From Rhabdophis nuchalis (Eukaryota; Chordata; Lepidosauria; Squamata; Natricidae), in assembly GCA_039707465.1 (NCBI GenBank), contig CM077643.1, forward strand, positions 66,156,605-66,220,604: 64,000 nucleotides of DNA, written 5' to 3'. The notes under the pieces are model-generated. The model was not told where the DNA came from and searched no databases. It saw nothing but the letters and a program-made list of their open reading frames with translations. Made by a program: the position numbers and the translations under genes. This document shows positions 11,668 through 25,829 of the stretch, piece by piece. How positions within the stretch are numbered: position 1 is the first letter of the stretch; every line of letters begins with the position of its first letter.

Positions 11668-14600
11668 AATTCAATTCAACTTATTCAATTTCTATACCGC
11701 TCCTCTCTCCCCAGTCGGACTCAGGGCGGTGCACAGGAAATTAAAAATAATACAAACAAACAACAATAAATACAGTCGAACATTAAAATGCAATTAAATT
11801 AGGTAACCTGTGCTAAAATATTCAAACTGAAAAAAATGATTAAAATCCCTACCTACTCCAATTTAAAATTAAGTCAGAATCTAGGCTCTAGGCTAGGCCG
11901 GCTAGGTGAAAAAAGTGTGTCTTGAGTGAACGGCGGAAGAGCCGAAGGTCCGTGATGGTACGGAGTTCGGGGGAAGGTCGTTCCAGAGGGCTGGGCCTGC
12001 CACAGAGAAGGCCCTATCCCTGGGCGCCGCCAGCCGGCATTGACCGGCAGACGGCACCCTGAGGAGGCCCTCCCTGTGGGAGCGGATCGGTCGAAGGGAG
12101 GTATATGGTAGGAGACGGTCCCACAAATAACTAGGCCCCGTGCCATGGAGCGATTTAAAGATGGTTACCAACACCTTGAAGCGCACCCGGAAGGCCACCG
12201 GCAGCCAGTGCAAGCTCCCACAGGAGAGGTGTTACGCGGGAGCACCGTGAGGCTCCCAAAATCCCCCGCGCGGCTGCATTCTGCACTAACTGGAGCCTCT
12301 GGGTGCACCTCAAGGGGAGCCCCATGTAGAGAGCATTGTAATAGTCTAGGTGGGACATAATGAGCGCTTGAGTGACTGTGCGAAGGGTGTCCCGGTCAAG
12401 GAAGGGGCGCAACTGGTGTACCAGGTAAACCTGGTAAAATGCCCCCCTGGTCACGGCCGTCACATGGTCATCCAAGGACAGCCGTGAATCCAGGAGGACG
12501 CCTAAGTTGCGAGCCCTCTCCACGGGGGCTAGTGACTCGCCCCCGATGGCCAGCGATGGAGTCAGCTGGCTCTACCGGGACGCTGGAAACCACAGCCACT
12601 CAGTCTTGGATGGGTTGAGTCTAAGTTTATTACTCCTCATCCAGACCCGCACGGCCTCCAGGCACCGGGACATCACTTCAACAGCATCACTGGGATGGTT
12701 GGGGGTAGAAATGTACAGCTGAGTATCATCAGCATACAGATGGTACTCTACCCCACAACCACGGATGATCTCGCCCAGCGGCTTCATGTATGTGTTGAAC
12801 AGGAGAGGCGAGAGGACCGACCCCTGAGGCACCCCACAAGTGAGGGGTCTCGAGGTCGACCTCTGCTCTCCTGCCAACACAAATTGCGATCAACCGGAGA
12901 GGTAGGAGAACCACCGCAACACGGTGCCCCTCACCCCCAACCCCTCCAGCCGATGCAATAGGATACCATGGTCGATGGTATCAAAAGCCGCTGAGAGGTC
13001 TAATAGGACCAGGATGGAGGAACAACCCCCATCTCTGGCCCTCCAGAGATCATCCACCAACGCAACCAATGCCGTCTCGGTGCTGTGCCCGGGCCGGAAG
13101 CCGGACTGGTGCGGGTCCAGATAATCAATTTCCTCCAGATGACGGGGAAACTGTTGTGCCACCACACTCTCTACAACCTTCACCAGAAAGTGAAGGTTGG
13201 AGACCGGACAGTAATTTACCAATAATGCTGGGTCCAGAGAGGGCTTCTTGAGGAGGGGTCTCACCATCGCCTCTTTAAGGGAGGCCGGCAAGAATCCCCC
13301 ACTCAAAGAAGCATTGACCACCTCCTGGAGCCAGCCTCGTGTGACCTCCCAGGATGCCAGTACAAGCCAGGAGGGACACGGGTCCAATAAACATGTGGTA
13401 GCTCGCAGTCGCCCACGTAACCTGTCCATATCTTTGGAAGTAACAGAGTCAAACTCTTCCCACAAAACTGTCTCAAGATCTGCCTCGGGGCATCCTACTG
13501 GGCCACTTTCGATGGAGGCCAACTCGCTCCGAATCTGAGCGATTTTGTCCTGCAGATATTCCCCAAATTCCTCTGCTCTACCCTGCAAAGGGGCTTCCCG
13601 CGCCCTCTGTTGAAGGAGGGAGCAGGTCACCCTAAACAGGGCGGCAGGGTGGTTATCTGCGGATGCGATGAGAGTGGCACAATGATGACGTTTGGCCACT
13701 CTCAACGCCACAAGGTAAGTCCGTAAATGGGCTCTCACCTGTATTCGGTCAGATTCAGACCGTGTGGATCTCCACCTCCTCTCTAGGCGTCTCTTGTGGC
13801 GCTTCATCACCCTCAGCTCCTCGGAAAACCAAGGAGCCTGGGTGACTCGTCGCCGCAGGAGAGGCCGCAAGGGCACGACCCGATCCAAGGCCCACACGGC
13901 CACGATGTTCCACGCGGCCACTAGGTCCTCTGCCGGGGCGCGGGTCAAGGACACAGGTAATGGCCCAAGCACCATCTGGAACCTATCCGGGTCCATCAGG
14001 CGCTTGGGGCGGAACCATATAGGTGAATCCGGTTCTGCCTCCCCGCGGTGGGGTGTAGCGATTGGAAAGTCGAGCCGGAGAAGTGAGTGGTCTGACCATG
14101 ACAGGGGTGTGATGACTATGTCCCCTATACCCAGATCAATCTTCCACTGACCAGAGACAAAGATCAAATCCAGCGTGTGTCCTCCCTCGTGCGTGGGGCC
14201 CTGAATTACTTGGGTCAGGTCCATGGCCGTCATGGAGGCCATGAACTCCTGAGCTGCCTCTGATGATTCGCCAACCGATGGCAGATTGAAGTCCCCCATG
14301 ACAATCAGTCTGGGGGTCTCAACTGCCATCGCGGCGATCACCTCAAGGAGCTCGGGCAGGGCTGCTGTTACATAGCGGGGAGCCAGGTATACAATCAGCA
14401 CGCCCAACTGCCTCCCTAGGCCCCACTTCACGCAGAGGGACTCACAGCCGGTAGTCTGTGGTACAGTGGTCTCTCTCGGCTCAAGACCTTCCCTAACAAT
14501 AACCGCTACCCCTCCACCCCTGCCTAGGGCCCGTGGCTGATGAAAAGCGCGGTAACCTGGTGGGCACATTTCTACGAGGGGAAGTCCTCCCTCGTGGCCC

Positions 14601-14790
14601 AACCAGGTCTCCGCTATTCCTACCAGGTCCGGCTCCCCCTCCGACACAAGGTCGTGGACGAAGGGGGCTTTGTTGACCACGGACCTGGCATTACAAAACA
14701 TGAGCCTCGGGTCCTGGCTCTGTAATTCTTGACCACCTAGTCTGCGGGGGTTGTGGCACCTGACCGCTTCGACTCCCTTAAACGGGCCTC
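11668..14790 (-). mobile_element. L2-type LINE (copy 2), degenerate
   Basis: The 3' UTR at 11668-11880 carries the family motif (cggactcagggcggtgcac) and an AATTGAATTG-like tail. The damaged ORF2 and a short 5' part follow up to about 14790, where similarity to copy 1 ends. It has the same orientation as copy 1 but differs at many residues, so it is an independent insertion. I found no clear duplication. Confidence 0.8.
11875..14701 (-). pseudogene. LINE ORF2 pseudogene (2 stops, at least 2 frameshifts)
   Basis: Reading on minus from 14701, the endonuclease (MFCNARSV, AETWL, GDFNLPS, SDHSLL) and early reverse transcriptase (FDTIDH) are open. An in-frame TGA then follows YLSG near 12890, probably a CGA codon lost by CpG decay. 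The frame resumes with GVPQGSVLSPLLF and YADD and meets a TAG near 12570. A third block (ERARNLGVLLDSRL) stays in frame to about 12210. A frameshift there moves the HWLPVAFRVRFKVL block to another frame, and a second shift near 11970 breaks the C-terminus. The copy cannot make a full protein. Confidence 0.85.
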
Positions 14791-14982
14791 AAAAAACAGG
14801 AGCTGTGAAAATATTCTCTCATCAATAAGAGTCCTGTAAAAGGCTGATGTAATCAGGGAATTAGCTCAAGGCATAGAAAGGCTTGCCTAATATGCTGGAA
14901 AGTGCCAGTTCAAATCCCAGTAGAAGAAATATGGCCAGCTGAAGAAGGCTAAAAAGCCTGAAATAGATCTAAAAGTTGTTGC

Positions 14983-15016
14983 AACGTTTCGACAAGATCT
15001 CACTTGTCATCATCAG
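14983..15016 (-). ncRNA. hammerhead-ribozyme-like core, minus strand
   Basis: On minus: CTGATGA (plus 15010-15016), stem II GACAAG/CTTGTC closed by a six-base loop, then GAAACGTT (plus 14983-14990). The core is complete and ACGU keeps the palindromic stem III. The cleavage triplet would be GUU instead of GUC. It forms the left half of an inverted pair with 15029-15062. Confidence 0.65.
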
Positions 15017-15028
15017 GCAGGCTTGTGC

Positions 15029-15062
15029 CTGATGATGACAAGTGAGATCTTGTCGAAACATT
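15029..15062 (+). ncRNA. hammerhead-ribozyme-like core, plus strand
   Basis: CTGATGA at 15029-15035, stem II GACAAG/CTTGTC, GAAAC at 15055-15059, then ATT. It is the mirror copy of 14983-15016, differing by G to A in the stem III palindrome. Transcription across both would fold into one long hairpin that competes with either ribozyme fold. Confidence 0.6.
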
Positions 15063-15282
15063 GCAACAACTTTTCTATGCCTTATACACGGGAAAATCCC
15101 CGAAGCCAGCTATGCCAGCATACCTATTAGAAATTCTCTTGTGCAAGATATTTATACAAGGTTTTAGCACGATGCAACCTGGGTCGGTCCCTAGAAGCAA
15201 AGGTTTTATCTTCCAAGCTTTCGGACTCATGCTGGGAATAAAGGGATCTTTACATCATGCTGGGATCTTCAGGGAGCAAAGT

Positions 15283-15410
15283 CAGTGATGGGTTTCATTT
15301 TATTTTACTACCAGTTCGCTCATGCACATGCATGTGCTCGTGTGACGTCTCCCACCACTGCCACTACCGATTCGTCCAATCTGGGGCGAACTGACCAAAA
15401 CCCACCTCTG
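15283..15410. mobile_element. short hAT element
   Basis: Termini CAGTGATGGGTTT and AAACCCACCTCTG form an inverted pair. Flanking agcaaagt (15275-15282) and agcagagt (15411-15418) match at 7 of 8 positions, fitting an aged 8-bp duplication. It is 128 bp, non-coding, and interrupts Penelope-like debris. Confidence 0.75.
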
Positions 15411-15543
15411 AGCAGAGTGTGTGCTTTTCTGTGTGGTTCTATTCAGCCATTAGCACACCCCAATCAACATCTAAAAAGCCACATAAATGAACGCTATAAA
15501 TACCACACACATAACAACACACACTCTGATACAAAGAAGTTCC

Positions 15544-15577
15544 CTGAAGACGGACTCCAGCATGAGTTTGAAAGCTC
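15544..15577 (+). ncRNA. variant hammerhead-like core with AGCU stem III
   Basis: CTGAAGA (N7=A) at 15544-15550, a stem II of about six pairs (GGACTC/GAGTTT, two wobbles) with loop cagcat, then GAAAGCTC at 15570-15577. The usual ACGU palindrome is replaced by AGCU, which preserves both stem III pairs by a double change. No convincing stem I was found, so this is a weaker call. Confidence 0.4.
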
Positions 15578-15630
15578 ACAAGACAAAACCTCTGGTTCTG
15601 GTGGCCGGCACTGATTGAATCCTGCAACAT

Positions 15631-17085
15631 TATCCCGGGACACGTATATTCACCTTCAACTGTTTAAGGTTTTTGCTGAATGTTCAAGATAGTGATGTAA
15701 TTTAGTGTTTCAATATCTTAAGAAATTCATGATTTCATGAACAAGTATATTGAGGGAATGTGTATGCAAACACATCACTTTACTAATTCTCTTAGGGTTT
15801 CCTTCTTATTGCTTTGGATGGAAAACCAAGTCACAATATAAAAATGATTTATTCATAGTAAAATCATGATAACATATGAATAGTTTGTAGTTATATAGTT
15901 GTACTAACTATAATTTGATTGGGAGCCTCCCAGAACTGGTTAATAGTTGGGCAGCTATATAAACATTTTAAATAAATACAATAAAATACATAATGGTGTA
16001 AAAATATACAATTTTAAGAAACATGCAATAATAAAGAAGCTTTAAATCAGCATAAATATTTATTATTATTTTTCTTCAAGAAATCAAGACTCATTTTATT
16101 TTCTAATATCGGCATTTTCTATTGCTTAACTTGGCAAAGAAAAACTATTTTAAGCAAAACTGCATTTGTAAAATCAAGTGTTAATCTTTAGGCATTTAGC
16201 CTTCCTTCAGAAATAAGGAACCTTGAGCTGTTGACAGGTATTTCAGAGTAACTGAGAAATTAATAATTACAATGCCCATTTATCAGTCACCTTTGGAAAG
16301 GTGTTTTCAATAACACGTTGCTTTAGTCTTGGACAAAATCCAAGTTGGTTTGTGTTTGACTCATTAAGTGGTGACAGGCTATCTCAAGCCATGTGCTAGT
16401 GAATTAGCATCAAGGTTAGTTTGATTCCTGTGTGATGTTCTTTTACAGTCTCATAGATTTATTCAACCAGGTATTCTATGCTTCTGAACTCTGGTTTAAC
16501 AAGATGATTCATCCAGTTTCAAGAACTAAAAGATCCACTGCATTACTTTCCTGGCCTCCTGATGAATAGACGTATTAATACACAATCACAAAAATGTATT
16601 TAATTTTATATTTATAAGTTGCTCCTCTTGTCAAACCCTACCCTTGGCAGCAAATCATTTAGACACATGACTGTCTGCTGATAGAGCACTTCTGCCTCTC
16701 TCTCATATTGGCCGGCTTCTGACTCTCTTTGCTTCGCATCACACTCCAAATCTGCTCTAGAGGATTCAGGGGATCCTGAAGAATAATTCTGAGAACCTCC
16801 ATAGATATTCAGGGACAAATGGTGGTGGGACACAGAGGGTGTTCAAGAGAAGGGAATACAGAGAATTAGAACTCTATTTTTGTAAAAAAGAAAAGAAAAG
16901 AAAAGGAAAGAAAAGGAAAGAAAGAGGAAGCCCAAGAGTATTTACAGTAAAGTTGCTAAAATTAAAACACCACAAAAATATTAGTATACTAAAATATAAT
17001 CTGGTAAGAAATCAACAGTTGAAAAACATCTTACACAGGACATTCTGTGCCCAATTTGGCCCTTCAGGTCTCCCTCTGACCGCTA
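15631..17085. other. mostly unrecognised; LINE-like tail and simple repeat
   Basis: Around 15920-15985 a plus-strand segment (gggagcctcccagaac, ggcagctatataaac, AATA run) resembles an L2/SINE 3' tail. 16612-16840 encodes on minus a 73-codon Ser/Glu-rich frame that I cannot assign; it could be LTR-type repeat debris. 16883-16926 is an AAAG/AAAGG simple repeat. Confidence 0.4.
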
Positions 17086-17581
17086 CAGTGTTTTCCCAAA
17101 AATGTGGCCTACCACAAATGTAAGTCCTAGCTTGATTTTTACATGTATGCTCAATAAAAGCCCCCCCCCCCAAATAAGTCCTAATTAAGACCCCTCCCAC
17201 CCCAGGGTATACGAGTAAAAGTTAAGCTAGGGTGGAGATGGGATGGTGGAGCTGCCCTACTACTTACCTTCAGACAGTTGCAGACAGGCCTCACACACCC
17301 CAACACCTGCCTTGCCAGCCCATTTCTTCTGCAACCAGCAAGACCAGCACTGCTTTCCTGAAGGATTAATCTGGAGTTCTGTTATCAGCTGCAGAGGCCT
17401 TCAGGAGTCTTGCAAGCTGCAGAAGAAGTTCCCGAAGGCCTCTGACAGTGAAAAGGAGGCTGGGGGTGATGCTCGCAAGTGAGGTGAGTCAGTGGATGAC
17501 AACAACCCCCCCCCAGAAAATAAGACCTTTTTGGTGGGGGGGGGGGAATTAAGACAGGGTCTTATTTTTGGGAAACACAAG
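17086..17581. mobile_element. candidate TIR DNA transposon, TA-flanked
   Basis: Inverted ends share TGTTTTCCCAAAAAT on the left and ATTTTTGGGAAACA on the right, with TA dinucleotides just outside each end. The interior is G/C-homopolymer rich and non-coding. TA flanks suggest Tc1/mariner-like mobilisation, but the superfamily is not certain. Confidence 0.5.
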
Positions 17582-17591
17582 TATATGTAGT

Positions 17592-17850
17592 GGAGCTATG
17601 TTGGCACAGTGGTTAGATTGCAGTATTGCAGGTTAATTCTGCTGACTGCCAGCAGTTCGATACTCACCGGCACAAGGTTGATTCAGCCTTCCGCCCTTCC
17701 GAGGTCAGTAAAATGAGGACCCAGATTGTTGGGGGCCATATGCTGACTCTGTAAACTGTTTAGAGAGGGCTGTAAAGCACCGTGAAGTATATGTACACCG
17801 TGTGTGTGTGTAAGTCTAATTGCTACTGTTATAACTGATTAAAAGAATAA
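17592..17850 (+). mobile_element. Sauria-type SINE
   Basis: A tRNA-derived head shows an A-box-like region in ggcacagtggttagattgc and a B-box-like gttcgatactcacc. The body ccgaggtcagtaaaatgagg and ctgactctgtaaactg follows, and the tail gggctgtaaagcaccgtgaag resembles the BovB LINE 3' end. Known squamate Sauria SINEs have this structure and depend on BovB for mobility. Confidence 0.82.
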
Positions 17851-20800
17851 GAATGATAAAAAGTTTGATGTAATACAAATTTTAAGTCTATTGGTCATTC
17901 AGACCATTGCAGCCCAGATCTGGCAGGTTGGGGGAAAAAACAGTTCCAAATTTAACATTTGGCATCAAAGGAGCCTGGGAATTACTTTAGCATGAATGTG
18001 GATACTCCTGTATCAGTCCAGTAACTAAATAAAATACCGTACAGTATTATTATTTTTTTGCATTGGAACATATTCAGGATTTTGAGAATTAGCTATATGT
18101 ACCATCACAAGACAGCTGTGGAAGTGGTGCATTTAAAGAACAACAACAACAATGAAAGAGTGGATGAGTACTGGCAATCACCAAGGAAAGTATTGGTGCT
18201 CACATTAATTCCAGGTTGCCTATCCATGAGTTAGGCTGTTAATTTTGGAGGTGAGAAACCAAAACAATCTTGCTTAGCTACAAATCGGTACGGTAGCATA
18301 TCCATCTCTCCTGTTTGGGAAATCTGTTATACACATATGATGGCAATCTGGCCTCATATTCCCTGAAGGAAAGGTAGAATGGATAATAGTAGAAAAGGGT
18401 AGAAAAAGGATTTAACGTAGAAGAGTTTTACTGATGTAATTGCCTATTGGTTTTATTTATTTATCTAACAAATATATGTGCCACCTATTTTGTCCAGATA
18501 CAATTCTGGGCGGCTTACAAACTTTTAAACTAGTCCACATTAAAATAATAAGGGAAAAAATAATCACACTAATAAATACTGTGGGGAGAAGGAGAACACG
18601 AACTGCACGGGAATAGCCACTCCCAATTTACACCTCTGTTAGTAAATATATAATTAAAAGCATGGTGCCAAAAATGGCTCCAAATAATAACATGATTCTG
18701 GGATGTTTGCACACCCCCATTGTTTGGGAAACAAGAGCCATGACCGAAATCGCAATCTATGGATTGTGCTTTGCTGCTACTTTGAAACAGAAATCCCCAA
18801 CCCCCCCTCCCAAAAAAATATTGTCTGCCAGAGCGATATTACCAAATTCTAAAAACACAGTGTGTTTTTACTGCATATGCAAATAATTTTCAAACATGCA
18901 AATTAGCTAATTATATCATTTACATAAAACACCCCACATAATCACTGCAACTTGGCAGCTATGAATTAAGTGAAGCTGGCTCCCTCTCTTCCCCCAGCTG
19001 CTATTTTTCGTCTCCCGCTCGCCTGCATTCCTTTCATTGCAAACACATGACATATACACACACAACACTGCATCTTTGCAGGCGGCTGAGTCCTTTACCA
19101 GAAACTCCTTTTTGGGAAAAGAAATAAATGTTTAGCTCCAAAGTCAAAAGTAATGCCTTGCTCCTGTTTGAGGCCAGATGTAACCTTTTCTTTTTCCTCT
19201 TCTTCCACACCCCATCCTTCCCAGCCTCTTGTTGATCAGAGTGAGTAGCTGCAGAGATCAAAAGGGCATAAGCACCTCTGCCAAGGTGGCAGGATGCAGA
19301 AGGGGCTGCTGATAACACAGTTGTTTAAATAATTGCCCAAGATTTTTTGGGGCAATATGATTAATGATTGGGGCAAGATGATGACCCGATAGCAGAGAGG
19401 AGCATGGTATGATTGATGCAGAAAGCTGCATGAGGCCAAGCTTATCCACTATGCATGGCATGTCATAATTATTGGTTAAAGGATCTTTATTCTTCATACT
19501 TACTAGGAGAAGCTGAATGACAAAATATGTGTTGGCCAAGGAAGCTTTCCATGCTGCACCTCAAGCCTCAGTTCTTGCTTGGTAGGAAAAAAACTATTAC
19601 ACAAAAGAAATAGGACTGCTACCAACATCACTGAGCTTTCTTTTGACGGTTGATGTTTTATTTAATATTTATGATATGCTATGTATTTTTTGTGGGGATG
19701 ATGGAGAAGATAAATTGAGCCAAATGACATGCTTCCCTGATTTAACATCCTTGAGGGTTAACAACTTTTTTTTCCTGGTGGGCACATTTGAAATTTTGCA
19801 AGTGTCTTGTGGGCATTCTGACTGCTATGGGTCTTGCCTGTTCACAAAATGGCTGTCTTAGTGGCACCCATAAATACAAATCAATCGATCAGTTAATCAA
19901 TCAAGTGACACACGTTGCCTGGGAAGCAGCCAGAGAGAGAATTACAGGCACCCTGGATTGGTCTAGAAGTCACCAGTTTGAACTTGGATTAAATATAATC
20001 ACCAGGGAGCCATAAATTAGGTTCTGCAAGCCTAAAGGAAGCCAATTTACTTAGGACAAGAAGTTGCAAAATCAACGTGACTGAAACTTTTAAATAAATG
20101 TAAGGGCTAAATCAGCAGGCACATATCTATTTACTATTAATCTGTGAACTTTCGTGAGTATATCTGGAGGTGATGGCTTGGCTATCCCAAAGCTGCACAG
20201 AAATTTGGCCACTGATAGTACCGATCTTGAAAGAAGATGTCTGCATTTTATATAGGATGCATCCAAATGGAACATGAAATGTGGAAAACATGAGCCAACC
20301 TTAAAAATGTCAATGTAAAGACAGCATACTCTATTAATAAGCTTAGAATCAGCTTATTGGGGCCCTTGAAGTCAGATGACTGCATGATAGGCTGTCAGCT
20401 TATGAATTCTTACAAAGGAACAGAGTGACAATTATGCCCATCACTACATATATGCCATACTTACATAACCCCAAAAATAAGAGGATCATATTAGAATTAA
20501 GCCAGTGAATGTGAAATGATTCAGTAGTAGAAAAAATATATAAAATAGCATCGTACTTTTCAAGAGATATTAAATACAACATCTAGAAATGCATTGTATT
20601 ATTAATACTTTTGGAATTACTTTACTAATGAGCAATTACTAATGCATTTTATATTTGGAATGCAAGTGTTGGGTGGGGGGTGGGGAGTAGGAACCTGGAA
20701 TCAGAAAAGAGGTAAATTGCATAAATGTAATAATGTAGGACAAAAGTTAACTAAATTTTATGAAGGAAATTCTTTGTCCATTGCTAGCACCTGTTTCAGG

Positions 20801-20905
20801 TGGCATAAATGCAAACCCTACTCCAGGATGTCTATGGAGATTCTCAGTCATCAAGGTCATGGTTGTCCCCAAGGTCTTTTTTTTTTCAAAAGGCAACTGG
20901 ACTTT
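17851..20905. other. non-coding stretch; one old LINE/SINE tail
   Basis: On minus near 18450-18550, gtaagccgcccagaattg followed by ATAAATAAAT resembles an L2-type tail. Otherwise I see no repeat termini or recognisable ORFs. Several 60-95-codon frames look accidental. Confidence 0.45.
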
Positions 20906-20921
20906 CTGGTTTTTCTTTGAA

Positions 20922-20955
20922 GACGTTTCACTTCTTAACCAAGAAGCTTCTTCAG
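20922..20955 (-). ncRNA. hammerhead-ribozyme-like core, best conserved in the window
   Basis: On minus: CTGAAGA (plus 20949-20955), stem II CTTCTT/AAGAAG with a short loop, and GAAACGTC (plus 20922-20929). All invariant core positions and the ACGU palindrome with a GUC cleavage triplet are present. GAG before CTGA can pair with TTC after GUC as a three-pair stem I. It sits in a small fragment that I take to be Penelope-like. Confidence 0.7.
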
Positions 20956-20989
20956 CTCTGACTGAAGGCTCCACACCGATTTACACCAC

Positions 20990-23389
<2,400 letters not shown>

Positions 23390-23391
23390 TA

Positions 23392-25085
23392 TAGGAGAAA
23401 TCCTATTTTCCATAATTTTTCTGAAGGACACAATAGCTAAAATGCATTCTTCCCACCAGCCAATGTTTCTAGTTCTGTTCCCTTCCCACAATCTGCTGCG
23501 ATTTAGCTGCCCAAATACACGTCAAAGTGATTCACACAACTAAATAATATTTTTAATATATTACTTGCCAATTCATTCTTATCAACAATATGATAGATGT
23601 TATTTTAAAGGCAGATATGGATTACTGATACAATTATTAGATTGCCCCACCCCCAGCGCATGATAGGTCATTGGGTTTTGAGAATTTTCCTTGTAAATAA
23701 TTTGTTTCTGAAACCACATTTGGATTGGACAATCTTTCAAACAGAGGACCTGCTCTGTGAAACATTAGAATTATTATTACAAGAAAATCTTTGCTCTGTT
23801 CTTCTCATCCTTGATTTTATCCTGGTGTAAGTCAAGAACAGGAACAGGATAGGAAAACTATTGTTTGGCTTTCAAACATATCCAAATTACAACTTTGGAG
23901 ATTGTTAGCTGAAGCTCTTGGGAGCTGTACGACCGCAACTTCTACAGTCTCCAGATTTTGTCATGCTTATCAACAATGGAGCTATAACTATTTTCAACCA
24001 AAACAGCCTACATGGGATGGGAGCTCTGCACAGTAAAACTCCATGGTTGTGCAGAGGCCTGTGACTTTATTCAGAAGGGTCTGATTTCACCCTGAATTTG
24101 AATCTTTTTTTTGACAATGTTTAAGACCTGAATGGAAAAGAATGGATGCAGAGTCTCTTCCACAGATTTATTTTTCCTCAAACCCTTGAAGAAAATTTGG
24201 CCTCCCCAGATGGAGTTTCAATGCAGGATCTGCTTTGTTTCAGAGTATAAGACAAAGCTGCCATACTTGACTGCTCATAATATGCTTTGGGGAAAAACAA
24301 ATCAAAATCCAAAGACTTTATTCTTTTATGACTCTCTACCCTTGAGCGCTAGTGGCCCCTGAAGAGAAGGGGGGGGGGAATTCCTATCATTCCCAAATGC
24401 AATCCTACCTTGGACAATTGTTTGGCAAAAAAGAGTGAGGCCTAGTAGGATGGATTTGTTACTATTATTTGTGTTTACTGATATGTGCAGTACTTGTTTC
24501 GGTAAACTTGTGCAGCAATTGGTTTTGATGGAATTGGGAAATCGGATTCAATAAATAAATGAAATGTGAAATATATCTGATATAAACAAATTATATGAAA
24601 TTATATATTATTTTGGTTGAAAAATAAAACCCTGGAAGTCAAGTTCCTCTGGTTAGAAGTAGATATTCTTTGTTTTGCTACTATTTTGCAAAAGCCAGAG
24701 GTGGCATTTGCATGAAAACATCACAACACCTGTGACATCACCTGCCTCCTTAGACACGATGGCAAAACTGTTAATCTAGATTGCACCTTCTAATGTGTTT
24801 AGTGACTTTTGCTCCAAGAGAGCTTCTCCTCCTGAAAAGATAAATACTACAGCAAAAAAGAACTGGCAAATCAATGTGAGTAGTTAGCACATTACCTTTG
24901 ACACATTCAGCTGAGGTGCTTCATGTCGAAGAAAATTACCTGTTGACCCTTGACTGAAGTGTGATTCCTATTCTTACCTGGTAGAATATAAAATGGTGTG
25001 GAAAATCTTATTTAAACAAAACTGGGGATTCATTTCCTATCAAACTCACATCCTACTTATAAACAACAACTGGTTCTGGCATTTT
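23392..25085. other. non-coding stretch, nothing recognised
   Basis: AT-rich sequence. A G-run is near 24369-24378. I see no convincing repeats or conserved frames. Confidence 0.5.
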
Positions 25086-25087
25086 CA

Positions 25088-25826
25088 TTCAAGAGGATTA
25101 TTTGAGGGGCTGCACGAGAGAAAAGGAGGTCAACCCATTTTCCAAAGTACCAGAAGGCAAAGCAAGAAACAATGGATGGAAACTAATCAAGGAGAAAAAC
25201 AACCTAGGACTAAGGATAACATTCCTAACAGAACAAATAACCAGTAGAATGACTTGCCTTCAGAAGTTGTGGGTGCTCCATTACTGAAGGTTTTTAAGAA
25301 GAGACTGGACAGCCAATTTTCTGGAATGGTATAAAGCAGCGGTCCCCAACCTTTTTGGCACCAGGGACCGGTTTCATGTAAAAAAAATTCTGCGGACTGG
25401 AATTGAGTCACATGGGCCACGTGCACGTTCGGCGGTCACGTGCAACCGGGTGGGAAAGCTGCCAGGCGAAGGATCCTCGGCTGGGGCAGGGAAGGACAAG
25501 CTGCGTCCCGGGCAAGAGGGCCTGGCAGCCCCTTCCCCCCGTGCAGGGCTGGGTGGTGCCCCGAACCCCCCCCCCAATGCAGGCCATTGCCCCCATCCTA
25601 CCCCCAGGGAGTGCCCCGGCCAGCCACCAGGATAACGGAGCATTTGCCACACTTTCCTAAGAGTTGCGCTACTCTCTCTGTCGCTCACTCCGGCCCGGTT
25701 ACTATCAAGCCATGGACCGGCACTGGTCCGCGGACCGGGGGTGGGGACCCCTGGTATAAAGTGTCCTGCTTGAGCAGGAGGTTGGACTAGAAGACCTCCA
25801 AGGTCCCTTTCAACTCTGTTATTCAT
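25088..25826 (+). mobile_element. CR1 LINE 3' end, split by a hAT insertion
   Basis: 25088-25328 translates to diverged CR1 C-terminal text (nnGWKLIKEKNNLGLR-like). 25754-25826 resumes with gagcaggaggttggactag and aaggtccctttcaactctg, the CR1 3' UTR also seen at 46370-46440. The hAT element at 25337-25753 separates the halves. The CR1 is 5'-truncated and damaged. Confidence 0.8.
25337..25753. mobile_element. hAT element inside CR1, perfect 8-bp duplication
   Basis: Left end CAGCGGTCCCCAACC, right end GGTGGGGACCCCTG. The direct repeat gtataaag sits at 25329-25336 and 25754-25761. The inner sequence is GC-rich with subterminal gaccggtttcat and ctggtccgcggaccgg, as in the larger relative at 51031-52250. 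It is 417 bp with no transposase. Confidence 0.9.
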
Positions 25827-25829
25827 GCA

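Larger units (their letters stand above)
14970..15630. mobile_element. Penelope-like debris with hammerhead motifs
   Basis: A palindrome of about 100 bp at 14973-15072 carries two hammerhead cores in opposite orientation. Downstream, after a hAT insertion, 15411-15630 includes a third core and a run similar in layout to the 7.8 kb fragment (ataaataccacacac, acaacacacactctg, then CTGAAGA). No coding part is visible. Assignment rests on the ribozyme motifs and layout. Confidence 0.45.

Noticed and set aside
11396..14790. Tandem duplication of the L2 element
   Set aside because: Copies 1 and 2 differ at many residues, have distinct tails and a 270-bp spacer; two insertions fit better.
17592..17850. 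Possible tRNA gene
   Set aside because: A- and B-box-like sequences are present but no cloverleaf with anticodon arm forms; body and tail identify a SINE.
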